64,000 nucleotides of DNA from Pseudophaeobacter arcticus DSM 23566 (GCF_000473205.1 NZ_KI421507.1:903934-967933), one strand, 5' to 3'. Counted from the first letter of the stretch, positions 1-8,940 are shown. The notes: generated by a model not told the origin, from the sequence alone. A program made the numbers and translations.

Positions 1-93
1 ACCAAACCGCTCATCACCGAGCTGTTTGAACGACTGGCCCCCGAGCTTGCGCATTTGGAGCAACAGCCCGCGGGTCTGGGGCAGGTGGCATGA
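1..93 (+). CDS. C-terminal fragment of an unidentified gene upstream of bioD
   Basis: An open frame runs in from the window edge and stops at TGA 91-93, giving the last 30 residues of a protein ending in GLGQVA. Its stop overlaps the bioD start in an ATGA arrangement, so it is co-transcribed and translationally coupled with bioD. In roseobacters the genes upstream of bioD are usually bioB, bioF and a pimeloyl-ACP-forming gene. The visible tail is too short to tell which this is. Confidence 0.5.
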   Translation, partial: TKPLITELFERLAPELAHLEQQPAGLGQVA

Positions 94-737
94 GGACAGT
101 GGTGGTGACCGGAACCGATACTGGTATCGGCAAAACCATCTTTTCTGCGGGTTTGGTGCAGGCGCTGCAGGCCAGCTACTGGAAGCCGGTGCAGTCGGGC
201 CTGGAAGAGGAAACCGACAGCGCGATCGTGGCGCGGCTCTCGGGCGGGGCAGTCCTGGCTGAGGCCTATCGGCTGCAACATCCTGCCTCGCCACATCTGT
301 CGGCAGAGGCCGAAGGGGTGGAGATCGACCCGGAGAGCCTGGCGCTGCCGCAGCTGGACGGCCCGCTGGTGATTGAGGGCGCGGGCGGGGTGATGGTGCC
401 GCTCAACCGTCGGATGCTGTATCTGGATCTCTTTGCCCGCTGGGGCGCGCCGGTGATCCTCTGTGCCCGCACGCAACTGGGTACCATCAATCACACGCTT
501 TTGTCGCTCAAGGCGCTGCGGGATGCAGGCTGTCGGGTGATTGGGGTGGCCTTTATCGGCACGGCAGAGCCAGAGGTTGAGGAGACGATTGTTCAGTTTG
601 GCAAGGTCGCGCATCTGGGCCGTCTGCCGATGATCCCTGATCTTGGGGCAAAGCCGGCGGTTTTGGCAGAGGCCTTTGTCGAACACATCAAACTGCACCT
701 GATCCGCCAGGCCCTGACCGGAGGAGACACACCATGA
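90..737 (+). CDS. bioD: Dethiobiotin synthetase BioD
   Basis: ATP-dependent enzyme that closes the ureido ring of 7,8-diaminopelargonate with CO2 to give dethiobiotin, the penultimate step of biotin synthesis in the cytoplasm. The 215-residue protein starts with the family P-loop GTDTGIGKT (residues 8-16). It also has the EGAGG stretch near residue 96 that follows the substrate lysine region. Length is normal for BioD. It overlaps the upstream gene by 4 nt and bioA by 4 nt (ATGA), so it sits inside a tight bio operon. No internal defects seen. Confidence 0.95.
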   Translation: MRTVVVTGTDTGIGKTIFSAGLVQALQASYWKPVQSGLEEETDSAIVARLSGGAVLAEAYRLQHPASPHLSAEAEGVEIDPESLALPQLDGPLVIEGAGGVMVPLNRRMLYLDLFARWGAPVILCARTQLGTINHTLLSLKALRDAGCRVIGVAFIGTAEPEVEETIVQFGKVAHLGRLPMIPDLGAKPAVLAEAFVEHIKLHLIRQALTGGDTP

Positions 738-2032
738 CCGCATCGGGCCTGAGCCAGCTGGAGTTTGACCAGCAGCACCTTTGGCATCCCTATACCAATG
801 TTGCCAAACCCGGTCCCACCTTTGTGGTGAAGGAGGCCGAGGGGGTGCATATCACCCTGGAGGACGGCACCCGGCTGATTGACGCCATGTCGTCCTGGTG
901 GTGCATGATGCATGGCCACCGCCACCCGGCGATCACGCAGGCCATACACGACCAGCTGGACCGGCTGCCGCATGTGATGTTTGGCGGGCTGACCCATGAC
1001 CCGGCCATCGACCTGGGGCGCAAGCTGCTGGAGGTCACACCGGACAGCCTGACCCGGATCTTTTATTGCGATTCTGGCTCGGTCTCGGTTGAGGTGGCGA
1101 TGAAGATGGCGGTGCAGTACCAGCACGCCAAGGGGTTTGCGGGCCGCAGTGAGTTTGCCACTGTGCGCTCGGGCTATCACGGCGATACCTGGAAGGCGAT
1201 GAGCGTCTGTGACCCGGACACCGGCATGCATCATCTGTTTCAGGGGGCGCTGAGTGTGCAGCATTTTGTCGCCCGCCCGCCCATCACCATGGGGCAGGAC
1301 TGGGTCGAGGACCCGGCGCAAAATGGCATCGCCGCGCTGCGGGCGTTGCTTGTGGCCAATGTCGACCGCATCGCCGGCTTTATCCTCGAACCCGTGGTGC
1401 AGGGCACCGGGGGGATGTATTTCTACCATCCTGAGTACCTCAACCAGGCGCGCCGCCTCTGTGATGAGCTGGGTATCCTGCTGATCTTTGATGAGATCGC
1501 CACCGGGTTTGGCCGCACCGGCGAGATGTTTGCCACCAATTTCTGCGCGGTGGAGCCGGATATCATCTGCCTTGGCAAGGGGCTCACGGGGGGGCATATC
1601 TCTTTTGCCTGCACCATGACCAATGACCGGGTGGCGCTGGGCATCGGCGGCGGCAAGCCTGGTATCTTTATGCATGGGCCGACCTATATGGCCAACCCGC
1701 TGGCCTGCGCTGCGGCAAAGGCGGCGCTGGATGTGTTGACGGCACAGGACTGGCGCGCCCGGGTGGCCGCGATCTCTGACCAGCTGAAACAAGAGCTGGA
1801 ACCGGCCCGCGCCCTGCCAAATGTGCGTGATGTCCGGGTGTTGGGGGCCATTGGTGTGATCGAGATGGCCCATGTGGTATCGGCGGATGTGGCCCATGGG
1901 CTGGCACATGAGATGGGGGTATTCCTGCGCCCCTTTGGCAAGAATATCTATACCATGCCGCCCTTTGTGACCACGCCCGCGCAGCTGAGCCAGATCACGG
2001 CCGGAATGCTGCGTTTGGCGCAGGAGCTGTAG
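734..2032 (+). CDS. bioA: Adenosylmethionine-8-amino-7-oxononanoate aminotransferase BioA
   Basis: PLP enzyme of fold type I, class III, that transfers the amino group of S-adenosylmethionine to KAPA to form 7,8-diaminopelargonate, the BioD substrate. The 432-residue protein carries the N-terminal LWHPYT signature, the SSWWCMMHGH substrate-pocket segment typical of BioA, the FDEIATGFGRTG aspartate motif and the Schiff-base lysine at about residue 282 (CLGKGLTGG). The start overlaps the bioD stop by 4 nt. It is the last gene of the visible bio operon. A 7-bp hairpin at 2085-2106 follows but lacks a T-run. Confidence 0.96.
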   Translation: MTASGLSQLEFDQQHLWHPYTNVAKPGPTFVVKEAEGVHITLEDGTRLIDAMSSWWCMMHGHRHPAITQAIHDQLDRLPHVMFGGLTHDPAIDLGRKLLEVTPDSLTRIFYCDSGSVSVEVAMKMAVQYQHAKGFAGRSEFATVRSGYHGDTWKAMSVCDPDTGMHHLFQGALSVQHFVARPPITMGQDWVEDPAQNGIAALRALLVANVDRIAGFILEPVVQGTGGMYFYHPEYLNQARRLCDELGILLIFDEIATGFGRTGEMFATNFCAVEPDIICLGKGLTGGHISFACTMTNDRVALGIGGGKPGIFMHGPTYMANPLACAAAKAALDVLTAQDWRARVAAISDQLKQELEPARALPNVRDVRVLGAIGVIEMAHVVSADVAHGLAHEMGVFLRPFGKNIYTMPPFVTTPAQLSQITAGMLRLAQEL

Positions 2033-2417
2033 GCAGACAAGCGGCGGCAAGGGTCGCCACCGCAGGCGTGTGAGCGTCGCGATTCGGGCTGTGGCACAGC
2101 AGCCCGGAGACTCATTTGCCGCCAAAAAATGGGTTCTATATTTATAAACTTGAATGGTGGATCAAAATTTTACCTGAAATGCGCCGCAAAACCTCGACAA
2201 AGCGTCGCAAAGCGTTCAAATACTTGTGGCATACCCGGTCACACTCTGACCAAGACTGGTGATTGTAGCCGGCGGCTGTACCTCAGGCCCGCGCCTTTGC
2301 CCGTGCCTTCGGGTGCGGCGCAGCAGTAGCTTTTGGGCGGTTTGGGACTGCTCTGGTCTATCATAATCCCCTTGCCGACCAATTGGAATGGCGAGGCATA
2401 CAACAGGGAAATGAACA
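2033..2417. other. Intergenic region bioA-proX
   Basis: 385 bases. A stem-loop (stem arms 2085-2091 and 2100-2106) lies 50 bases after bioA and may end that transcript. The remainder should hold the promoter of the betaine transporter operon. I see AT-rich patches near 2130-2220 and a TATCATAAT-like block near 2360, but no well-spaced -35/-10 pair. Confidence 0.4.
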
Positions 2418-3377
2418 ATGAAAAAGACAACATTTGCATGCCTTCTTGGCGCCGCTTCGATGGTTGCGGGCGCGGGTAACGCGGCTGAGCTGGGGGCTGT
2501 GGATCAGCCCATCAAACTGGCGATCAACGAATGGACCGGCCAGCATGTCACCACCCATATCGCCGGCGAGATGCTGAAAGCAGCCGGTTACAAGGTGGAA
2601 TATGTCACTGCCGGCATGATGAACCAGTTCCAGGCCATTGCAGATGGTGAAATCCACGCAACGCTGGAAATCTGGTCCTCCAATGTATCGGATGAATATG
2701 CCATCAAAATTTCCGAAGGCAGCATCGTCGATCTGGGCGATCTGGAACTTGCCGCCAAAGAGGGCATTGCCTACCCCGCCCATGTGGCCGAGCTGTGCCC
2801 CGGTCTGCCCGCCTGGGAAGCGCTGAAGGACTGCGCGCCGCTGTTTGCCTCGGCCGAGACCCTGCCAGCGGGCCGTCTGGTCGACTACCCTGCCGATTGG
2901 GGCACCCCTGGGGCCGACCGCATGGCCGGGCTTGAGCTGCCGTTCAAAGCGGTGCCTGCGGGATCCGAGGGCGCCCTGATTGCCGAGCTGCGCGCCTCCA
3001 GCGAGCGCAAGACGCCACTGCTGGTCACCTTCTGGCAACCCCATTGGGCGATGTCGGCTTATGATGTGAAATTTGTTGACCTGCCTGCGGGCGAAGAGGC
3101 CTGCTTTACTGATCCGGCCTGGGGTCCCAATCCCAATGCGATCAATGACTGCGATTTCACCTCGACCCTGATTTCCAAGGCCGCCTGGGCCGGTATGGCC
3201 GAAACCTGGCCCGCAGCCTACGAGATCCTGTCAAACTACACCCTCAGCGTGGCTGACCAGCAGCCGATGATGGGCGCTGTGGATGTCGACGGTGGCAAGG
3301 TCGAAGAGGTGGTTGCAGCCTGGATGGCAGCCAATGAAGCCAGCTGGCGCCCTGTTGTCGACGCCGCGACCAAGTGA
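2418..3377 (+). CDS. proX: Glycine betaine/proline-type ABC transporter substrate-binding protein (ProX/OpuAC family)
   Basis: Periplasmic binding protein that would capture a quaternary amine such as glycine betaine, choline or proline betaine for the transporter encoded downstream. The 319-residue product has a signal peptide (MKKTTFACLLGAASMVAG, likely cleavage after GNA) followed by an OpuAC-type fold. The segment KLAINEWTGQH and several tryptophans (NEWTG, FWQPHW) fit an aromatic cage for trimethylammonium groups. It leads a three-gene operon, and its stop overlaps the GTG start of the ATPase gene. The exact ligand cannot be read from sequence. Choline or a related osmolyte is equally possible. 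Confidence 0.88.
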   Translation: MKKTTFACLLGAASMVAGAGNAAELGAVDQPIKLAINEWTGQHVTTHIAGEMLKAAGYKVEYVTAGMMNQFQAIADGEIHATLEIWSSNVSDEYAIKISEGSIVDLGDLELAAKEGIAYPAHVAELCPGLPAWEALKDCAPLFASAETLPAGRLVDYPADWGTPGADRMAGLELPFKAVPAGSEGALIAELRASSERKTPLLVTFWQPHWAMSAYDVKFVDLPAGEEACFTDPAWGPNPNAINDCDFTSTLISKAAWAGMAETWPAAYEILSNYTLSVADQQPMMGAVDVDGGKVEEVVAAWMAANEASWRPVVDAATK

Positions 3378-4468
3378 GCAGCACGGTGATCGAGACAGCA
3401 CGCGAGACAGCTATGGCTGGCTCTGATACGCCCGCCATTTCCTGCCAGAACGTCTGGCAGGTCTTTGGTGCCAATGCAGACAGCGCCTTGAAACAGGCGC
3501 TGTCGCAGCATGACACTGCGGATGAGGTCTCTGCCGCGCTGCGCGCCCAGGGGCTGGTGCCTGCGGTGCAGGATGCCAATTTTGACGTCAAAGAGGGCGA
3601 GCTTTTTGTCATCATGGGCCTGTCGGGCTCGGGCAAATCCACCTTGATCCGCTGTATTTCGCAGCTGCTGCCGGCCTCGCACGGGGAGATCCGGATTGAA
3701 GGCGAAGATATCGTCTCAGCCAGCAAGTCCCGCCTGATCGAGCTGCGCCGCAAAACCCTGGGCATGGTGTTTCAGCACTTTGGCCTGTTCCCCCATATGA
3801 CCGTGATCGACAATGTTGCCTATCCGCTGAAAGTACAGGGGGTAAAGCGCAAGCAACGGCGCGCCAAGGCGCAGGCGGTGATCAATCTGGTGGGGCTTGA
3901 GGGGCGCGAAGATCGCTTCCCGCGCGAATTGTCCGGGGGCCAACGCCAACGGGTTGGCATTGCCCGCTCTCTGGTGGCGGATTGCTCGGTCTGGTTTCTG
4001 GATGAACCCTTTTCGGCGCTGGATCCGCTGATCCGCCGCCAGTTGCAGGATGAATTTCTGGATATCCAGGACAAGCTGAAGACCACCATCGTGTTCATCA
4101 CCCATGACATCAACGAGGCGCTGAAACTGGCGGATCGCATCGCCATCATGCGCGATGGCAAGATTGTGCAGATCGGCACCCCGGCGGATATCGTGCTGAA
4201 CCCGGTGGATGACTATGTGCGCGAATTCTCCAAAGATGTGGCCAAGGGGCGTCATGCCAATGTGGCCTCGGTGATGCGGGACCCCGCCACCCACCCATAT
4301 GGGGCGGATGATCCGGGGCTGCGCCGGGATATGACGCTGGATGCGGCGCTGGCGCGCTGCATGGATCTGTATGATCCGGTGCCGGTGCGGGACAGAGATG
4401 GTGCTTTGGTTGGGGTTATCAACCCGGCTGATCTGGCGGCGGCCCTGCAGGTGGAAACCGAACAATGA
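3374..4468 (+). CDS. proV: Glycine betaine/proline-type ABC transporter ATPase (ProV/OpuAA family)
   Basis: ATPase subunit energising quaternary amine uptake at the inner membrane. The 364-residue protein shows Walker A GLSGSGKST (about residues 83-91), the signature LSGGQRQRVG, Walker B VWFLDEPFSALD and the switch histidine in FITHD. A C-terminal stretch (about 290-360) resembles the CBS-type regulatory tail of ProV/OpuAA proteins, which senses ionic strength in characterised members. The start is GTG at 3374, overlapping the proX stop (GTGA). The next gene overlaps by ATGA, so the three genes are translationally coupled. Confidence 0.93.
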   Translation: MSSTVIETARETAMAGSDTPAISCQNVWQVFGANADSALKQALSQHDTADEVSAALRAQGLVPAVQDANFDVKEGELFVIMGLSGSGKSTLIRCISQLLPASHGEIRIEGEDIVSASKSRLIELRRKTLGMVFQHFGLFPHMTVIDNVAYPLKVQGVKRKQRRAKAQAVINLVGLEGREDRFPRELSGGQRQRVGIARSLVADCSVWFLDEPFSALDPLIRRQLQDEFLDIQDKLKTTIVFITHDINEALKLADRIAIMRDGKIVQIGTPADIVLNPVDDYVREFSKDVAKGRHANVASVMRDPATHPYGADDPGLRRDMTLDAALARCMDLYDPVPVRDRDGALVGVINPADLAAALQVETEQ

Positions 4469-6516
4469 GCCGCCATAGCACCGGAAGCCATAGCACCGGA
4501 AGCCTGGCGGCGCTGATTGTGGTGATTGTTGGCGCGCTCTGTCTGCTGCTTGAAGCCGGGATGCCCTGGCTGACAGCCTTCCCGCAAGACTGGGTTCTTC
4601 CCGCCACAGAAAGCGTCGGCACAGGCGTCAAGGGCGTGCTGAGCTTTGTAAAACCCGCGGCGCGGATGTTCTCGGCGCTGATGGCCTATCCAATGGCGGC
4701 CACCAACTATGTCCTGGCAACCATCCCCTGGCCCGTGCTGATCGCGGCCACCGTGGCCCTGGGCTGGCGTCTGGGCGGGATCACCATGGCCGCGATGGCT
4801 GCCATTGGGCTGGGGCTGGTGGTGGCCTCTGGCTATTGGGTGCAGGGGATGAATACCCTGGCGCTGGTTGCCGTCTCGGTGCCTTTGGCCCTGCTGGTGG
4901 GGGCCGGAATTGGCATTGTTGCCAATGAATTCCCCCGCTTTCGCGAGCCGGTGCAGGCTTTGCTGGACGTCATGCAGACGGTGCCGACCTTTGCCTATCT
5001 GACGCCGCTTTTGGTGCTGTTTGGCTTTGGCCCTGTTGTGGGTCTCATTGCCTCGGCGATCTATGCGGCGCCGCCGATGGCGCGCAATGTGCTGCTGGGG
5101 TTGCAACGGGTTGAATCGGATGTGAAAGAGGCTGCCGTCATGGCCGGTGGCACCCGGATGCAGCAGCTGTTTCAGGTCGAGCTCCCAGCCGCCAAGGTGC
5201 AGATCATGGTGGGGGTCAATCAATGTCTGATGGCGGCCCTGTCGATGGTGATCATCGCCGCCGTCATTGGCGGCTTTAATGACATCGGCTGGGAAGTTCT
5301 GCTGACCATGCGCAAGGCGCAGTTTGGCCCGGCGATGCTGGCGGGCTCGGTCATTGTGGTCTTTGCCATCCTGATCGACCGGATGAGTGGCACCCTGGCG
5401 CAGGAGCGACGTCAGCTTTGGGATGGGCGTGTGTCCCTGGGCATTCTGGCGCTGGGGGCGGGTGTCAGCCTGCTGTTCTGGAGCCGCATTGGCGATCCCA
5501 GCAGCTATCAGCTGCTGGACCCGGTGGCCGATGGGCTGGACAGCTGGCTCACTGATTTCACCCGGTCCAATGCAGAGGCGCTGACCAGTTTCAAAAACGG
5601 CATCATGTTCTATGTGCTGCTGCCGCTGCGCATCGGATTGGATCAGGCGATCCTGCCCTTTACCTGGGGCTTTCAGTGGACCAGCGCGATGAGCCTGTGG
5701 TTCTACGCTGGGGCGGCTCTTGTTGGCGGGCTGCTGGCCCTGCGTGGTCAGCTGACCCTTGGTCTGGTGCTGCTGATTGCCGCCGGGATCCTGGAAACGG
5801 GCGTGTCACAGCTGCCCTGGCCCTTTGTGATCATCGGTGTCGGCGCGCTGGCTTGGGTTGCCGGAGGGCATCGCTTGGCGCTGTTGTCGGTGGTTCTGCT
5901 CAGCACCATCCTGGTTTCGGGCCTGTGGGACCGCGCCTTGTTGTCGCTTTATCTGTCGGGGGCTGCGGTTTTTGCCTGCGCTGTGCTGGGCGGCGCTATC
6001 GGCTTGCTCTGCGCGGTTTCCCCCATGGCCTGGCGCATCGTGCGGCCGATCTGTGACATGTTGCAGACCATCCCGCTGTTTGTGTTCCTGATCCCGGTGC
6101 TGATGGTGTTCCAGATTGGCGAATTCTCGGCCTTTCTGGCGATCATCGCCTATGCCGTGGTGCCGATGATCCGCTACACCCGGCAGGGGCTGATTGCGAC
6201 GCCGGAAGAGATGATCGAGGCAGCCACCGCCTCGGGCGCCACGCGCTGGCAGATGATGCGGGATGTGCGGGCGCCCTATGCGGCTCCATCCATCCTGCTG
6301 GGGCTGAACCAGACCATCCTCTACGCCTTTGCCATGCTGGTGATTGCGGCGCTGATCGGCACCACCGGTCTGGGCCAGTCGATCTATCTGGCGCTGGGGC
6401 AGGCGGATGTGGGGCTTGGCATTTCAGCCGGGGCGGCCATGGCCATTCTGGCCTTGATTGCCGACCGCATCGTTCAGGGCTTTGCCGAAGAGCGCAAAAG
6501 AGCGCTGGGCCTATAA
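4465..6516 (+). CDS. proW: Double-length betaine-type ABC transporter permease (two fused ProW modules)
   Basis: Inner-membrane permease of the betaine-type importer. At 683 residues it is about twice the length of E. coli ProW-like proteins. It contains two complete permease modules, each with its own EAA loop: EAAVMAGGTR at about residues 220-229 and EAATASGATR at about 585-594. Each loop contacts an ATPase subunit, so one polypeptide can replace the usual permease dimer. The N-terminus carries a 15-bp tandem duplication (4472-4501) that gives two HSTGS repeats. The start overlaps the proV stop (ATGA). A strong hairpin follows at 6521. Confidence 0.9.
   Translation: MSRHSTGSHSTGSLAALIVVIVGALCLLLEAGMPWLTAFPQDWVLPATESVGTGVKGVLSFVKPAARMFSALMAYPMAATNYVLATIPWPVLIAATVALGWRLGGITMAAMAAIGLGLVVASGYWVQGMNTLALVAVSVPLALLVGAGIGIVANEFPRFREPVQALLDVMQTVPTFAYLTPLLVLFGFGPVVGLIASAIYAAPPMARNVLLGLQRVESDVKEAAVMAGGTRMQQLFQVELPAAKVQIMVGVNQCLMAALSMVIIAAVIGGFNDIGWEVLLTMRKAQFGPAMLAGSVIVVFAILIDRMSGTLAQERRQLWDGRVSLGILALGAGVSLLFWSRIGDPSSYQLLDPVADGLDSWLTDFTRSNAEALTSFKNGIMFYVLLPLRIGLDQAILPFTWGFQWTSAMSLWFYAGAALVGGLLALRGQLTLGLVLLIAAGILETGVSQLPWPFVIIGVGALAWVAGGHRLALLSVVLLSTILVSGLWDRALLSLYLSGAAVFACAVLGGAIGLLCAVSPMAWRIVRPICDMLQTIPLFVFLIPVLMVFQIGEFSAFLAIIAYAVVPMIRYTRQGLIATPEEMIEAATASGATRWQMMRDVRAPYAAPSILLGLNQTILYAFAMLVIAALIGTTGLGQSIYLALGQADVGLGISAGAAMAILALIADRIVQGFAEERKRALGL
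4472..4501. repeat. 15-bp tandem duplication in the start of the permease gene
   Basis: Two perfect copies of GCCATAGCACCGGAA (4472-4486 and 4487-4501) keep the frame and duplicate five residues before the first membrane segment. This resembles the spacer duplications seen elsewhere in the window. Confidence 0.9.
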
Positions 6517-6520
6517 ACCC

Positions 6521-6556
6521 GTTTTCCTGCGCCCCTGACTTTGGGCGCAGGAAAAC
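6521..6556. terminator. Terminator hairpin after the betaine transporter operon
   Basis: A perfect 14-bp stem (6521-6534 with 6543-6556) with an 8-base loop starts 4 bases after the permease stop. The outer stem is GTTTTCC...GGAAAAC, so the T/A tracts are built into the stem. No separate T-run follows on the plus strand. Confidence 0.8.
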
Positions 6557-6629
6557 CGCTCTGGCATCAGGGACAAATTGCGGATAGCAATTGAGGCGAA
6601 AGTCCAAACCACTGATGAGAGGGCATTTG

Positions 6630-7145
6630 ATGCATCTGGCCTATGTCATGACCGAAACCCGTGGCGGCACCGACCGGCTGCTGAGCAGCCTCGCAGAGGC
6701 GCTGTACGCCAAAGGCATTGCGCTGGCGGGGATTGTGCAAACCAATACCGAATGCAGCGATGATGCCCTGTGCGACATGGATGTACGGGTGTTGCCCGAT
6801 GGCGAGACCATTCGCATTTCGCAATCCTTGGGCGCTGGTGCTCGTGGGTGCCGTCTGAACCCTGAGGCACTGGAGCAGGCGGTGGGGCAGGTGACCAGCA
6901 GCCTGCAGGCAGAGCCCCGCCCACAGGTCCTGATCGTCAATAAATTTGGCAAACACGAAGCCGACGGTCGTGGCATGCGCCCGGTCATAGGGGAGGCCCT
7001 GGCCCAGGGGATGGTTGTGGTGTCAGGCGTCAATCGGATGAACGTTGAGCCCTTCAAGGCCTTTTCTGGCGGGATGGCCGTTCAGGGCGCCGATGAGCTT
7101 GGCGGCTTGGTTGCCTGGGTCGAGCAGGCGCTGGCAGAGACCTGA
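6630..7145 (+). CDS. DUF2478 family protein
   Basis: A 171-residue cytoplasmic protein beginning MHLAYVMTE. The start at 6630 is preferred because it follows GAGAGGGC by 5-7 bases. An in-frame ATG at 6591 would add 13 unconvincing residues. The pattern of an N-terminal strand, TDRLLSSLAEAL helix and LAGIVQTN strand, followed later by VLIVNKFGKHEADG and GMVVVSGVNRMNV, matches DUF2478, a family of unknown function with a P-loop-like fold often found near molybdate or nucleotide genes. No such partner is adjacent here. It stands alone between a terminator and tRNA-Tyr. Confidence 0.72.
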   Translation: MHLAYVMTETRGGTDRLLSSLAEALYAKGIALAGIVQTNTECSDDALCDMDVRVLPDGETIRISQSLGAGARGCRLNPEALEQAVGQVTSSLQAEPRPQVLIVNKFGKHEADGRGMRPVIGEALAQGMVVVSGVNRMNVEPFKAFSGGMAVQGADELGGLVAWVEQALAET

Positions 7146-7539
7146 GGCTTTGCCCATACCTATCCTGTGACATGCTATCCTGTGACATGGTTTTCCACAG
7201 CGACGGCCGTCTTGGCAGCCTCCAGTTTATTTTAAGTATGCAGACAGATGACTACGAGCTGATGACTACAAGCTGTCGGGTATCAACCGTCCGATATCGC
7301 TTGGGGACCCATTTGCGAAAACAATATCCGCCCCGGTCCCAATAGACTGGTCCCAATAGCCCGGTCCCAATAGAATGGGGCACGCTTTTGGGCATTTGCC
7401 AGAGCTCCGCCATCCTGTGATCGGCTGTGGTGGGACTGAAACCCTACGGAATTCCCAACTTATGTCACCAAGGTGAAAGTTCTGTTTTCCATAAATATTT
7501 GGTATTATTTGATTTTCACTTCCCGCTTAGATGAGGAAG
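7146..7539. other. Intergenic region with three separate short tandem duplications
   Basis: 394 bases without a convincing gene. It contains CTATCCTGTGACATG twice (7160-7189), GATGACTACRAGCT twice (7247-7274) and GGTCCCAATAG three times at 14-base spacing (about 7335-7373). The AT-rich end (7480-7520) lies downstream of the minus-strand tRNA-Tyr. A 6-7 bp stem there (7518-7523 with 7535-7540) may help end that transcript. Confidence 0.6.
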
Positions 7540-7623
7540 TGGTGGGCGACCCTGGAATCGAACCAGGCGTGCGTCTCCGCGAGGGAGTTACAGTCCCCTG
7601 CCACACCTTGCGGCCTGTCGCCC
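7540..7623 (-). tRNA. tRNA-Tyr (anticodon GTA)
   Basis: The minus strand folds as an 84-nt class II tRNA: acceptor GGGCGAC/GTCGCCC, anticodon loop CTGTAAC with anticodon GTA, a long variable arm, T-arm CCTGG-TTCGATT-CCAGG, discriminator A and an encoded CCA (plus-strand TGG at 7540-7542). The long variable arm with GTA fits bacterial tRNA-Tyr. It is divergent from rlmB, 119 bases away. Confidence 0.97.
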
Positions 7624-7742
7624 ACTAGCAAGTCGCTGTTGACCTGCTGTGAGGGCGTGATTACTAGCGCACCTAAGGGGCGTCAACAGAAAAAACACAA
7701 GTTTTTTGCCCGAACCTGAAATTCCTTTTGCTGGAGAGAACG

Positions 7743-8534
7743 ATGTCAAAGAAACCCACGAAAAAGCCCCAGTGGGTGATCGAAAAGGAGCAGAACAAAA
7801 AGGCCGGTGGCGCTGAGACCGTCTGGCTCTTTGGGCTGCATGCCGTGCGTGATGCGCTGATGAACCCAAAACGGGAAAAACTGCGCCTTATTGTGACATT
7901 GAATGCTCAGAACAAGCTGGAAGAGGCCATCGCGGCCTCTGGGATCGAGCCCGAATTGGTGGAGCCGCGCAGGTTCAACGCGCCGCTGGATCCAAACTCG
8001 GTGCACCAGGGGGCCGCACTGGAAGTGATGCCGCTGAACTGGGGCTCTTTGTCGGAAAACTGCATTGGTGCCGAAATCCCGCGGGTGGTATTGCTGGATC
8101 GGGTGACCGACCCGCATAATGTGGGCGCCATTTTGCGCTCTGCCGAAGTCTTTGGGGCCAGCGCCGTCATCGGCACCCGGCACCATTCGGCGCCGGAAAC
8201 CGGTGCCCTGGCCAAAACCGCCAGCGGCGCCCTGGAGCGCCAGCCCTATCTGCGGATGCGCAACCTGGCCGATACCATTACCGAGCTGCAGAACATGGGC
8301 TATGTGGTGCTGGGGCTGGATGGCGAGGCCGAGCAGACCATCGAGAGCTGCCTTGCGGGGCGCAAGGATCTGCCGGTGGCCCTGGTCCTGGGGGCCGAAG
8401 GCCCCGGGCTGCGGCAAAAAACCAAGGAAACAGTTGATCACCTGGTGAAAATTGACGCAGCCGGCGGGTTTGGCTCGCTCAATGTCTCAAATGCTGCGGC
8501 GATTGCCCTATATGCCAGTCTAGAGCGGTCCTGA
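7743..8534 (+). CDS. rlmB: 23S rRNA (guanosine-2'-O)-methyltransferase RlmB / TrmH-family SPOUT enzyme
   Basis: SPOUT-class methyltransferase that 2'-O-methylates a guanosine in 23S rRNA (G2251 in E. coli) using SAM. The three SpoU motifs are clear: DRVTDPHNVGAILRSAEVFG (motif 1), LVLGAEGPGLR (motif 2) and GSLNVSNAAAIALY (motif 3). The N-terminal part (WLFGLHAVRDAL) is the L30e-like substrate-binding domain. I start it at ATG 7743 (263 residues) after the Shine-Dalgarno GGAGAGAACG. The ATG at 7728 lacks one. RlmB is the likely member because of the N-terminal extension, though another TrmH-family target is possible. Confidence 0.9.
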   Translation: MSKKPTKKPQWVIEKEQNKKAGGAETVWLFGLHAVRDALMNPKREKLRLIVTLNAQNKLEEAIAASGIEPELVEPRRFNAPLDPNSVHQGAALEVMPLNWGSLSENCIGAEIPRVVLLDRVTDPHNVGAILRSAEVFGASAVIGTRHHSAPETGALAKTASGALERQPYLRMRNLADTITELQNMGYVVLGLDGEAEQTIESCLAGRKDLPVALVLGAEGPGLRQKTKETVDHLVKIDAAGGFGSLNVSNAAAIALYASLERS

Positions 8535-8565
8535 GGCCGCAGGGCAGCATGAGGGCAAGGGGGAA

Positions 8566-8940
8566 ATGGCACAAAGCGGCGCCTATGGCGGCAAGATACT
8601 GAGCTGTTGTTATTGTGGCGTGCAGTCGCGCTTTTTGCCCGGGCATTCGGGTGGCGCAGGCGGTGGTCTCTCGGCGCTTGTCTGTGGCACCTGCGGCGCG
8701 CCGCTGTCCAGCCAAAAGGCACGTCCCCTTGCCCCCGGCAAGGGCGCCTGCCTGCCGGGGGCGGTGCCGGGCTGGGCTGCTGTGGCGCCGACCAGGCCCG
8801 GGGGCAAAAAGACAAAGGGCACAAATGGAAAAAATGCGCCCCGCAAAATCACCAGGGGCAAGAAGATCAAAAAGCGCAAAGGGCTTTTTCAGTCGCTATT
8901 GTCGGAAGCTGTCGATCTGGTGGAGGATATTTTTGACTGA
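8566..8940 (+). CDS. Small zinc-ribbon-like hypothetical protein
   Basis: A 124-residue protein with a CCYCG pair near residues 14-18 and a CGTCG pair near residues 40-44, spaced as in a zinc ribbon that binds one Zn. The middle is low-complexity and Lys/Arg-rich (KKTKG...RKITRGKKIKKRKG). The tail is a short acidic amphipathic helix ending DLVEDIFD. Start ATG 8566 is preceded by AAGGGGGAA. It lies 31 bases after rlmB and may be co-transcribed. I do not recognise a characterised family. The layout suggests a nucleic-acid or ribosome-associated role, which is inference. Confidence 0.6.
   Translation: MAQSGAYGGKILSCCYCGVQSRFLPGHSGGAGGGLSALVCGTCGAPLSSQKARPLAPGKGACLPGAVPGWAAVAPTRPGGKKTKGTNGKNAPRKITRGKKIKKRKGLFQSLLSEAVDLVEDIFD

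Noticed and set aside
593..2125. 510-codon minus-strand frame over bioA (and similar ones over proW, uvrD, murF-mraY and recN)
   Set aside because: Shadow frames of well-identified genes, with no ribosome sites or recognisable domains.
7531..7719. 62-codon plus-strand frame through tRNA-Tyr
   Set aside because: It runs through a tRNA gene on the opposite strand and has no ribosome site.
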